This document shows positions 31,801 to 40,127 of a stretch of DNA of 64,000 nucleotides, in pieces. The stretch is from the NCBI GenBank assembly GCA_947184155.2, contig CAMXCT020001446.1, positions 344,001 through 408,000 of the forward strand, written 5' to 3'. How positions within the stretch are numbered: the stretch's first letter is position 1; every line of letters starts with the position of its first letter. A program made the translations under genes and the position numbers. The notes beneath the pieces are model-generated. The model was not told the origin of the DNA and did not search any database. It was given only the letters and a program-made list of their open reading frames with translations. This stretch comes from Cladocopium goreaui (lineage: Eukaryota; Sar; Dinophyceae; Suessiales; Symbiodiniaceae).

Positions 31801-34800
31801 AGTTGGGGGTGGGCAACCAACCACGGGTACCCCGTGTTGATCACCCGCCCTACAGTGGTCAGGGTGAGTGTGTTTCGGGGTATTGGCAGGAGGAAGGTTC
31901 TCACTTGATGGTGAGGGGTCGATTGTCTTGTCATCCAATGCATCAGTTAACTTATCTGAAGTACTGTTATTTCTCAATTTTTGTCTTGAAAGGCTGGGGG
32001 CCTGATATCGTTTGGCACTGATGCCAAGAGTATTTTTGGGATTTAACTTGGTTTTTTTAGGACGATGAGACTGCTTGGCACTCTGAAGTGCAGCAGGTGC
32101 AATGGCCTTGTACTGTGGAGGTTGGAAGGAGTAAGGCTGATGTTCATGCCGACGGAAAACAAAGCCCCATACAGCGGAGGTTGCTTTCAGTTGTTCGGCC
32201 GGGATCCAAGCATGGCCTCGTAGGTTATCATAAACGAGAACCTGTCCTTCATTGCAACGTTCAATGATGAGAAAATGGTGTGACGACTTTCCTTGAACAA
32301 TGATAATACCAGTGATAATGAAAGATTGAGAAACGGGATTAACACTCAAGGTGGGAACATCGAAGAGCTGTCCAAGGAGGTTCAATGCCTTGGTGGCATT
32401 TGGCAGTTGCTCAATGGGGCTTGTAATCTTGAGGGTGAATATCAAACAGCCTTCAATTTCTTCATTGCTTTGTTGGTCCTGATTGTAACAGTCACTGGCG
32501 TGAGAAAAACCAATATCCTCTCTGTCAAGTGCAAGGCGCGGAGCCCGATCTGCAATCATTTGCGGAAGATCAATGGTATCATTCTCAAGGTTAATACTCA
32601 ACATTGTATCAAACAGAGCAGCAGAAACCTTGCCTGATGCGTTACATGAAAGGCAGTTTACATGAAATTGCGCAAAGAAGAGTTCGCTATGGTCTGGAAA
32701 TAAGTCATCACTGGCTGCAATAATCGCGGTGTCAAGGTCAGAGACTTGCCCAGGCGGAAAGGCATTCACGTTCAGGTAGCTGGCGAAAGCAGCGCAGACC
32801 TCTCCAACGCTCACTCGTCTTCCTTGCACAGTAGCAGTCTGATCAGCCCATGTCCATCCATTGCCAATCGCACAAAGGACTAATTCTCTAATGTGGCCAT
32901 GAAACATGTTATCATTCCAAGGTGCATGGGTGAGGACACGAAGTGCAGTAACCGCATAACACATGTAGCTTGGGAAATTAATAAGATAACACGTTGCAAG
33001 CTTGGCAAAGTAATCACAGTCAGCATGGGAAAATGAGCTGGGCCATCCAGTGATGATTTCCCTATTAGAAATGAGGAGATTACTGCTTTGTTCGCTGCCA
33101 CAAAGAATATTGTCAATAGGGTTATGTGAGGCTTTGACAAAGATTACATCATCGCTAGGAGCATGCGCTTTCGCATTATCATCCAGTGGTTGATAGGCGG
33201 CATTTTGTGCTAAGAAGTCAAGGATAGTTTCTGGTGGTTGACTAGGTATACCCTTGTGTTCATCTTTGCTGCGGCTCGTCTGTTTGTTAATCTGCTTGCT
33301 CTTGTGTGAAGGTAAGTCAACTTGTAATGTAAGATGATCAGAATGATCTTGCTGTTTCAGCGTTGGGTCATTGGCAGTGTACGCTGGAGATGTAAGTGAT
33401 TCTGCGGCCTGGGGCATGGAGTAGGTATGAGTGGGTTTGTGGGTACCATCCTTTCTCTGAGTGGGGCAGTCCAATAGCGAGGGTTGAACAGTGGCGTTGG
33501 GGACAAAGTGGGCCTGGGCAGTAGGTTGGAAAGTGTCACACAACCGTGAGTACCCCACGTTGGCGACATTTTTGTGATCAGTGGGCATACCTGCGTTCTG
33601 GTGCAAGTGTTTCATTTTGGGGGAAGTGGGGCTGCTCGTAATGCCATCTTGGGTATTTTGTCCTGGTTCGCGATGGTGATTCTGATCGAGGTTGGCCTTG
33701 GCAGGGTTGCTGTTAGAGGCGACAGGGGATTGACCATGGAGAGTATCTACAAGTTGGCGCGATTCTTTACCAGAACTATGAGTGTTGTCGTCAACCGGAT
33801 CAAGCGCTGTTGCAATACATTCCATGGGCACATCATCACAGTGTTCGCCGGCAGATGCCTGATGGTGCGTTTCCGAGGGTGCTGGGGGTTTGTTGCTATT
33901 GGTTGGGGCAGGCTGCATCTCAATGTCGCCCTCAGGGGGTATGTTGGGAGATCCTCCGCACTGCCTGGGTTTGTAAGGTGGACGGTACGTCGGTCTATTT
34001 CCTGTTGGTGTTGGACTCGACTGTCCATGAGAAGGCACACTCTTAGTGCTGTTCATTCCATGGCCGTTCGGAAAATGAGCAGTCGGCGTGGCATTAGTGT
34101 ACTGCTCTTTCAATCCAGAATGGGTAGTACCAACTTCAGGGGTTCTTTGTGATGATACGACACAAGCATATGCTTCTCGGAGGTAACAACACTGCGTTTT
34201 ATCGACGACCTGCGATATTGAAATTCCAGGTGGGAGTGTGACAAAAATTGAGGATGGTTCAAAAGTACGTATGATTAATTCATCATAGTATCGTACCTTC
34301 CATTCATCACGCTCGAAGTGGATGGATTTCAAATGAAAACGCTGCTCGGGACCCAGGACGATATGATAAAAAAGCCATTTCAGATGGTCCCTATGCTTGA
34401 TAAATTCATGATGGAGTAAGTCAAGCTTAACAGTGTCAGGATTCACCACAAAAGATTCCTGGATGAAAGAGTTGTCACAGAAGTTAACTTTTTGTAAGCA
34501 TTCCATCAAGGGCATATGCAACTCTCTAGGCGAGAAAAACCAGGCTGGCGGTTGGGACGCAATGGCAATGATATTGGTGAAGTCCTGCATAGAATCAATG
34601 ACAGTGGTGCGCAAATCATAATACCTTTTGGCTGACTGTTTCTTATTTGGTTCGAAAGAAAGATGACTGATTCTACCTTCTTTAGGGATCATTTGTTGAG
34701 CAATGACTTTATTCCAGTGATCCCGCCTGGTCTCGACTTCAGTGAGGGAGACATCAGCACGAAAGTCTTCTGCAGAGGGGCACTGGTGTTGAATAACCAC

Positions 34801-36114
34801 TTGGCCAGGGTCACAATTCAGCGAAAGAGGGAGAGAGTCTTCATGTTTAATCTCGATATCAAAACATAGGCACTTTTGCTGCGACCTGTCGACCTGACAC
34901 CAGCGAATGGAGAAATTGACAGCCCCCACTTTTTGCTTGAGCAATCGCATTAAAGGTGATTGATTGGATTGATCAAGTTGATCCTCCTTACACAATGATG
35001 AGGGAATTTCAGCCCATAAAATCTGTGCAGGTGCGTACTGAAAGGAGCCAATCTTGCCAAATTTGACTTGAAAATGATTAGAATCATGGGCAGTCTGTGT
35101 GCAATGTGGCTCTGATCGCAACATGTGGACAGTGAAAGCACCCTGTTTAGGCCCAATCGGCAGATGTACATCAAATGGAAGAAGAGCCAAGTGAAGGTTA
35201 ATGACAAGTGACGGCGATCCAAAGATGGCAAGTCTTCTGTAATTCATGAAGTGGTACCTCACTTTAAGGTTGGCTAATTGGACAAGAATCTCATTAAGTA
35301 CGGTGTTCGGAAAAGCCTTCAAATCCAATACTGACATAGTGATCCCATGTGGAAAATGCTTTTGGAATTCTGAGTCATCCCATGGAAAGAAATGCTTAAC
35401 CTGACATTCTGCCAGTCCATGCAACCAAGCGGCATCAACAGTTGGCTGTAAGATCTTTTCTACAAGTTCGATGTCTGCCAAGCAATCATTGGCGATTTGG
35501 ACAGTGAGTGAGGTAACATCGATCTTATCTGATATACGATGGCATCCATTGGGTCTTCTGAAGTCAATATAGTTAACTACAGAAAGGCCTTGAAGTTCAC
35601 TGATCGTCTGGTGTCGTTCAACAACAGTTCTGGGAAAGACATACTCCAGCGTTCTGCAGGGTCGAGGCCAAGAAACATGGCAGTGTTCAGCATACGGTTC
35701 AACCTGGCATGCAATGAGATATTTCTCTCGGTTAGTTGCAGAGCAAAAGGTAACCCCAAGATTTTGCATGAAGCCAACATGCTGAACTTTATCGTTGAGA
35801 AGATTGTATAGCCATGCAGAAGCTTCAAATTCACTGGTACTACTTGAACAAGTGAAGACAAAATGAACAGAAATATCTTTGTTAAGGCATATGTCTATGA
35901 ATTTCTGAAGGACATAAGCTTTGGGGAGCAATAAACAGAGGCCTACTCCTGTATCACTGTGATCAAAAGCTTCTTCATAAGTGATCACTGTACCTGAATA
36001 TCTGTTCGAGTCAATATCACTTGGACAGTTCGCAACAAAAAGATGTTCCTTCCCAAGACTGGACACCAACTCAATGGCATGTTGTTCAACAGTGTCATGA
36101 GGGTTGCAGTTCAT
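28873..36114 (-). CDS. C5-cytosine DNA methyltransferase with USP-like domain, retroelement-borne (element A)
   Basis: ATG at 36114, 14 nt after a hairpin; 2413 aa. Residues 1-720 are globular but unassigned. About 720-1020 is disordered. About 1030-1320 looks like a ubiquitin-specific-protease fold: Cys box SYMCYAVTALRVL (Cys 1052), a CLSC pair, and a His box SSHHFLIIE...VYDN (His 1279/1280). About 1330-1590 is a second disordered linker containing hairpin-derived HGVxxVG peptides. About 1612-1990 is the methyltransferase: SLFDGVGS (Asp 1619), GSPCQDL (catalytic Cys 1711), LLENAG (Glu 1758), GIRRNRF and CGNSF. The spacing and context after PCQ are DNMT3-like, although the motif is PCQ rather than PCN. 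A further 400 residues are conserved with element B. DNMT-carrying LINEs have been reported in Symbiodinium. De novo or self-methylation of element DNA is the likely role. Confidence 0.88.
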   Translation of the reverse strand: MNCNPHDTVEQHAIELVSSLGKEHLFVANCPSDIDSNRYSGTVITYEEAFDHSDTGVGLCLLLPKAYVLQKFIDICLNKDISVHFVFTCSSSTSEFEASAWLYNLLNDKVQHVGFMQNLGVTFCSATNREKYLIACQVEPYAEHCHVSWPRPCRTLEYVFPRTVVERHQTISELQGLSVVNYIDFRRPNGCHRISDKIDVTSLTVQIANDCLADIELVEKILQPTVDAAWLHGLAECQVKHFFPWDDSEFQKHFPHGITMSVLDLKAFPNTVLNEILVQLANLKVRYHFMNYRRLAIFGSPSLVINLHLALLPFDVHLPIGPKQGAFTVHMLRSEPHCTQTAHDSNHFQVKFGKIGSFQYAPAQILWAEIPSSLCKEDQLDQSNQSPLMRLLKQKVGAVNFSIRWCQVDRSQQKCLCFDIEIKHEDSLPLSLNCDPGQVVIQHQCPSAEDFRADVSLTEVETRRDHWNKVIAQQMIPKEGRISHLSFEPNKKQSAKRYYDLRTTVIDSMQDFTNIIAIASQPPAWFFSPRELHMPLMECLQKVNFCDNSFIQESFVVNPDTVKLDLLHHEFIKHRDHLKWLFYHIVLGPEQRFHLKSIHFERDEWKVRYYDELIIRTFEPSSIFVTLPPGISISQVVDKTQCCYLREAYACVVSSQRTPEVGTTHSGLKEQYTNATPTAHFPNGHGMNSTKSVPSHGQSSPTPTGNRPTYRPPYKPRQCGGSPNIPPEGDIEMQPAPTNSNKPPAPSETHHQASAGEHCDDVPMECIATALDPVDDNTHSSGKESRQLVDTLHGQSPVASNSNPAKANLDQNHHREPGQNTQDGITSSPTSPKMKHLHQNAGMPTDHKNVANVGYSRLCDTFQPTAQAHFVPNATVQPSLLDCPTQRKDGTHKPTHTYSMPQAAESLTSPAYTANDPTLKQQDHSDHLTLQVDLPSHKSKQINKQTSRSKDEHKGIPSQPPETILDFLAQNAAYQPLDDNAKAHAPSDDVIFVKASHNPIDNILCGSEQSSNLLISNREIITGWPSSFSHADCDYFAKLATCYLINFPSYMCYAVTALRVLTHAPWNDNMFHGHIRELVLCAIGNGWTWADQTATVQGRRVSVGEVCAAFASYLNVNAFPPGQVSDLDTAIIAASDDLFPDHSELFFAQFHVNCLSCNASGKVSAALFDTMLSINLENDTIDLPQMIADRAPRLALDREDIGFSHASDCYNQDQQSNEEIEGCLIFTLKITSPIEQLPNATKALNLLGQLFDVPTLSVNPVSQSFIITGIIIVQGKSSHHFLIIERCNEGQVLVYDNLRGHAWIPAEQLKATSAVWGFVFRRHEHQPYSFQPPQYKAIAPAALQSAKQSHRPKKTKLNPKNTLGISAKRYQAPSLSRQKLRNNSTSDKLTDALDDKTIDPSPSSENLPPANTPKHTHPDHCRAGDQHGVPVVGCPPPTEHTSLPLPNEPAGNDHSCHHGVHMVGLGPPFPHGSPPIPHAGQNDDITGDTSESHCGALTVGCTAISLNDNATLPRADLSNKELVAAPYPRGTDALTPVSINEGAHCSTHGHAPAEAVRSCPDDSCNKVSPSCGHADNLCPPVSGENGASHSSFVKEKDASPPKRAKHSKVHPYAIISLFDGVGSAIPAITKAIGCAPRIIIVAECDPILRQLVGEQFGLRTDGEWTQASKDTYTLYANDVRQLIRNQCQILKEAFALAGPQCRWFVIAGSPCQDLTPAGPLKGLLGLTGHCSSLFYYVHVILWLVQMNYPLEYIRFLLENAGAMLDIHRKAILRALGLNPDSTPDNFRVDPKNTHGIRRNRFYFRNYQDCVKVSKAVVLEPSDIEGPLLDFDGHPIPYGPLLRVRSVLGHNVYQLSWTAYQPISLIWDYLFWGDKAQFQLQAKMHSSDIIPALDFEKSLPPHYLRAWNRFLQSLRQKNVSTIDRDRLVRAILPIFHHPHIKAPMRILLCEEVEKLAGLHNHFDRVQAHRSLLTEFTVRNYCGNSFHPEYIQAAVGHPERLRDWLTEPADTATKHAWSGVAHPKQARAQYQALREQVQTLAREQRIRDFSSKQIGLDPMPDFPIHALEGPLTPIMPNVLPKQLLPTARKIHPADLGVMDDRPPSQLSPIAVQLLQEKHMQSVLTGMKFFGAGIGRAEDLLQFFLGHNYDATIERHCPQAKEWISHMLKSVGQCAPTMTQILLWLYFILHHEQVSVHFVHIADWEDQAHITTFGDAPAKWTVYCVQFPRSNTFHLDTAAWNCHTRVDIPWQQLPRPVVFTAVPIPFHCTNPNCIWFAVPYGPKGQYLLCHRFIGAFLYDQCIICFLSRFVEQSSCNIHMAASSYPVFHGCMFIDNKGDVAVAAAHDWKLDDTKGYQTCLIKASIDSRVFKYPDHSDTLPHINPIGKVSQELACSWNIDDASPDFAFFVCSLIKCNQ
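31727..31745 (-). repeat. Element A hairpin inside linker, ACCATG stem
   Basis: ACCATG, loop TGTACCC, CATGGT. It lies within the disordered linker coding sequence and reads HHGVHMVG. Confidence 0.7.
31822..31836 (-). repeat. Element A hairpin inside linker, CACG stem
   Basis: CACG, loop GGTACCC, CGTG. Translated as QHGVPVVG on the minus strand. Confidence 0.7.
33545..33559 (-). repeat. Element A hairpin inside linker, CGTG stem
   Basis: CGTG, loop AGTACCC, CACG. The stem strands are exchanged relative to 31822-31836. Coding: NVGYSRLC. Confidence 0.65.
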
Positions 36115-36127
36115 GTAGTCGACTATA

Positions 36128-36146
36128 ACCCAGAGTACCCCTGGGT
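36128..36146 (-). repeat. Element A leader hairpin 1, ACCCAG stem
   Basis: ACCCAG, loop AGTACCC, CTGGGT. A perfect 6-bp stem, 14 nt upstream of the methyltransferase ATG. Confidence 0.85.
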
Positions 36147-36219
36147 ACAGTGACTACACAGAGGCAGGCAAAAGGGGCAACCTGGGCGGAAAAGACGATA
36201 ACAAGAACAACAAAGACTA

Positions 36220-36236
36220 CACTGAGTACCCCAGTG
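36220..36236 (-). repeat. Element A leader hairpin 2, CACTG stem
   Basis: CACTG, loop AGTACCC, CAGTG. Same loop as the hairpin 74 nt downstream, with a different but paired stem. Confidence 0.85.
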
Positions 36237-36281
36237 AGCCTTATGAAGGAATCCAAAAAGCTCACAAGTAAAAGAACTACA

Positions 36282-36294
36282 CTGGGTACCCCAG
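36282..36294 (-). repeat. Element A leader hairpin 3, CTG stem
   Basis: CTG, loop GGTACCC, CAG. Third of a leader series; the context CTACACTG is shared with hairpin 2. Confidence 0.65.
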
Positions 36295-36572
36295 GAGTCC
36301 TTAAACAAGTGGGGTTCAAAACAGGTGTGTTCAACGGTCACAATGCAAGAGGGCAAAACAGAGAAGGTAAATCTTAAACAAACAAAACTAAGATAACCCC
36401 CCCTCCCAAATTATCCTCACAACAAAACAAGTTGACGGGCACGTTTGTGCTCTTCCTACGGCAGTACTACCCTAGCCCCTTTATACTGGTGCCCCCAAAA
36501 TTAACTCACGCAAATCACCCAAGATGGATGTTTGCCCCTTGAGTTAAAATCAGGTTTCCCAGTCCCACGGGG

Positions 36573-36587
36573 TTTGAGCCGATACGG
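36573..36587 (-). other. Second, shortened spliced-leader relic
   Basis: The minus strand reads CCGTATCGGCTCAAA, matching the start (CCGTA) and end (GGCTCAA) of the leader with the middle missing. It follows the fuller relic directly. Tandem relics are known in dinoflagellates from repeated trans-splicing and retroposition. Confidence 0.5.
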
Positions 36588-36588
36588 C

Positions 36589-36608
36589 CTTGAGCCAAAG
36601 GGCTACGG
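36589..36608 (-). other. Dinoflagellate spliced-leader relic
   Basis: The minus strand reads CCGTAGCCCTTTGGCTCAAG. The canonical dinoflagellate leader is CCGTAGCCATTTTGGCTCAAG, so both 8-nt arms match and only the central A/T run differs. It lies 475 nt upstream of the methyltransferase ATG in the sense direction, as expected if a trans-spliced element RNA was reverse-transcribed. Confidence 0.75.
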
Positions 36609-37206
36609 ATCCCATAGTCCAAACTCAAAGCATAGTAGGTTCTCTCCATCAGATATTTCCAGCTGGCTTAAACTCTTCTCCAAGAGTTTCTAGCTGTGTT
36701 CTCATCACTTGGAGAGAATGAGCTTCACAATGTTCAGTGTCCAGGAGTGTCGTGGACACAAGAAGTAGTCTCAATGTCAAACCAATGTAGGTATCTTCAG
36801 CTCAAGCAATAAGCTGTACCAGACTCAAGTCGAATCCAGAATAGGATGTGGAACTGAACAATATACCACAATCACTGGTCAACACTGATCAATGACATCA
36901 TCCTGATGTCAGAAATGATAAGTCCGAAGACCAATAGAATATTGTGACACAGGATGGTCACATACAAGCTTCCTTCCGCAACAAGTAGAGTTCTCTACCA
37001 ATCTCCCATGATGCAATGAACTCTTGTAGCCTTCCACGTATCCTCTGTGCACAAACTATACAACTATGATGAATGATGTCGCTTTACCCTCATCCAACGG
37101 GCATACTCATAGGGTGTCAAATTTCCATACCTGGTTTCCGCATGGAGCTTTGTTGCTTCTCTGACCCACCAACATGGCCCATCGGTGTGTTTTGTGGTTC
37201 TTAAGT

Positions 37207-37330
37207 GATGGAGATGGAGATCTCAGCGCTTGGCTATCTTCAAAAGGTTGAGGGCGGAATCTTGGAGAAGACAAAGCCACCGAGTATCGCTGGCATGGGC
37301 CTGTGAAGCATGAAGAGCGGGTTTTGTTTG
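37207..37330 (+). pseudogene. Fragment of the 126-aa gene found at 1338-1718
   Basis: The plus strand reads MEISALGYLQKVEGGIL, similar to VELTAIGYLQKAEAGVL in the intact gene. After a frame change it continues KATEYRWHG, matching KPNEYRWQG. No start or end is present, and a GT-rich run follows. Confidence 0.75.
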
Positions 37331-37394
37331 GGTTGCTTTTGTTTGTGTGTTTTGGTTTTGTGTTTGGTTTTGCTTTTTTGTGTTTGGGTTTTCT

Positions 37395-38207
37395 GCTTCC
37401 TCTGGCACGTGACAGGTGAATTGGACTATGTATCGGTCCTCTACCAGTTGCCTTTTGCGGCCCTACAGTTTGGCTTCTGCGCGAATTAATTAATTAATCT
37501 CATATACAACATGCTTGGAAACATGTTGAACGACCTGGCGAAAGCTATACGGCGTTGGACGGAAAAAAAAGAATTTTTTCCTTCCGTCCAATGCCTCCGA
37601 GGCTTTCGCCAGGTCGTTACTCAAGCTTTTACTTGCCGGAAATTGAATTGAAATGCATGCAAAGCCATCAGTAAAAGAAGGCTACAAAAGAGAGCTGGTG
37701 AGGACCTTTACATTGTCCATAATGCTATCCCATTGACGAGAGCGAGCACAAACCAACAAGAAAACAAACAAAACCAAAAACCACAAAAAGCAAAACACAC
37801 AAAAAACAACACAGCAAAAAACCGCACAAACAAGAGGGCAAAGGGACAGCAATGTGCTCTTGAGGTGAATTCCGATAGCAGCTTGTGTGCCATCCTTCGC
37901 GCAGGCCATCTTACATCTCGACGCATGCAAATGACAACTTCTGTGCCATGTTAATGCAGGCCCTGAAACAAGAAAACAACCAAAACAATCAACCACAAAT
38001 TCACCCAGGGCCTCATCACAGGGTGCTGAAGCAACACAGCTCAATGCGGAAACCAGGGATCCCCCCAGCCAGGATCCCCGAGATCTCAAAGGTCATGGCA
38101 TAATAAGGCACCCAGACACTTTGAAGCAAACACCGACAAGGCCGGGTCACAACAAAGTGGTGAGAAGCTACCGCAGTGAAACAGGAGAGTGAAACGTGAT
38201 CTAGGGT
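37395..38207. repeat. Long dispersed repeat, copy 2, partly inverted
   Basis: 37400-37562 is the reverse complement of 5989-6150. 37890-38207 is a direct copy of 6305-6629. The two parts meet around the inverted repeat at 37531-37616. An A/C-rich run lies at 37740-37830 and its G/T-rich complement at 37318-37395. Confidence 0.85.
37531..37616. repeat. Inverted repeat with A/T-rich centre
   Basis: Arms 37531-37562 and 37584-37616: CGACCTGGCGAAAGC faces GCTTTCGCCAGGTCG, and TTGGACGG faces CCGTCCAA. They are separated by a short A/T-rich spacer with a few mid-arm mismatches. It could form a cruciform or mark a head-to-head joint of two repeat copies. Confidence 0.8.
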
Positions 38208-38208
38208 G

Positions 38209-40127
38209 AGACTGTGATAAACTGTACATTCCAAATAACCTGCAAATTCTGCGGCTTCACTTCAGGCGTGATGCATCTTACCTGGCCATCGATCACTCTG
38301 GTATATGACTCAGAGGGGTCAAAGGACGCTGTGATTTTCAGGCCTAAGTACAGTTCTCTGAACCAGTATTCCTTGAGCATCATAAAGGAAAGATGAGGTG
38401 CCCTCACTTCCATTACGTGCCTGGCTGGCATTAACAGAGTTACCATCCATTCAGCTAAGAATTCAACCATCTTGACTTCGAGTTTAGGGAGAATGGCTTG
38501 TACTGCACGGAGTGCGCCTGCGATGTCTGGAACATGTTTACGTGAGGGAAGTCCCACTGTGCGCTTGGCGTACTCGTCCGCAAAATAAAGTCTGCACAAT
38601 TTTGAGACCCATTGGCTCGGTTTCTCCATATCAATGGTGATCTTGGCCAAGGGCCATGGGTCTGGGAGTGTGGAGAGGCAATGCAATAACTCGGAGGTGA
38701 GGTCCGCTGATATTGCTGGGAGGGCTTCTCCTTGTGGGCGATAGTCAGCAGGAGGTCCAACCGTGCCTTTACTTCTTTGCGTGTGGGTGCGGGCGGCACT
38801 GTGCACAGCTTGGATGGTGGTTTCATATTGGATGACCATGGCTCTCAGGTATTTACTCTGGCTGGTTCTTGGCGGCTACTGCGAGAATGTCTCTCGCTTC
38901 TTCCTCGGGCGACCGTTTGGGTTCCGCATCCGGTGTAGGTGCATCAAGGACGGTACCTTGAACTGGCGCCTCTGCTGCGCGTGGCAGGTGGTCTGGGATT
39001 GGCAAGTTTGGGTGTAATCGCCATCCATCAAAGAAATATATGCCAGGCAGGGACAGGATCTCCTGGTCTGGGCCTGTCTGTGCTACTACATTCCCGGTGC
39101 GTGTTTTATACAGTCCTGAAGGTAGGCACATAGGTGGGAAAAGGGTGTGCGATCAGCAGCATAGACATATAGGACAACTTCGGAGAAAGGGAGATGTTGC
39201 TTGGGGAGCCACTTGTATTGGGTTCGTAAGCCTGCTTGAATTTCTTGGAAGCGCCCTCTGTCCAACCATCGAAGGTCTGACCCTCGGACCAATATCAGAC
39301 GGTACCTTGCTCGCCTTACCTCATTAGCTTGCTGATCGTAGTATTGGTTGGCGATAGCAAGGGGCGGGTATTCCCAGTTTGGTGGTGAATTCAGTGACCA
39401 TCGGCTTAATTGTGCAAGATTCTCTTGTACTGGGTCAGGGTTAAATTCTGGCCACTTCCATGTCATTTCTCCTCTCCGTAGGCCCCCGATGCCGTAGGCG
39501 ATGGTGGCAATCATCTGTGCCATGCCCATGAGCCCCATCATATCTGAGGAGAGACTAGCAAGGTTAATGATTTGGACCGGGTGAGTCCTACAGTGATTCT
39601 GCCCAGGCAATCTTCTGTATCTTCTGTATCTTCTGTAGGAGAGGCATTGGAATAATATTTAGTGTTGAGAAAACCAATGCTGGGCTGAGCCACGATTGAT
39701 ACCTGTGCTGTTCCTCCGGCTGAATTGGCGATTGTCTCGACACGCAAGGTACGAACATAGTCTCTTTTGAGCACGGAGCGATTCAAGTTGTTCTTGTGAT
39801 CAGTTGCTGTGGTCATTGTAAAAGGTCCATCGCAAAGCCAGCATTGTGAGGGAAGGAGGTGAGGACCTCTGACACAAGAGTCTCTAGATGAGTCGCTACC
39901 AAACCGTTAACCTAGCATTTGTATCCCAAAGCACTCGCTGAAACCCTGGTAGTTTGTCTGGTAGTCCTCCCGAGGCAAAGCTGCCTAGTTCCCATAGGCC
40001 ATTTACCTGTCTGCAGAGAGCCGGGTATCTTACTGCAACCACTGCATGGTATGTCACAGGACTAACTCTAGAGCTGGAAGGAAGCATTAACCCCCAAGCA
40101 TGGATGTCACTCACACCAGCGGTTTGG
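38209..40127 (-). pseudogene. Truncated copy of element A's helicase polyprotein gene
   Basis: Matches 8968-10919 at about 95% or more by eye, same strand. It covers the region from just after motif VI through part of the C-terminal extension, plus some sequence before motif VI. It has small indels, including a loss of about 40 bp near 38858 and two extra ATCTTCTGT units near 39613-39640, so it is split into several frames. Its left end abuts the dispersed repeat; its right end joins element B's methyltransferase gene. Confidence 0.92.

Larger units (their letters stand above)
36295..37206. other. 5' leader and upstream spacer of element A
   Basis: No gene-like frame. It holds the spliced-leader relics (listed) and otherwise unique sequence. 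An 18-bp stretch ATCCCATAGTCCAAACTC at 36609-36626 recurs near 5954-5971. Confidence 0.5.

Noticed and set aside
7817..36114. Endogenous large DNA virus
   Set aside because: Endonuclease-RT-RNase H in LINE order dominates, and no capsid, packaging ATPase or viral B-family polymerase is visible.
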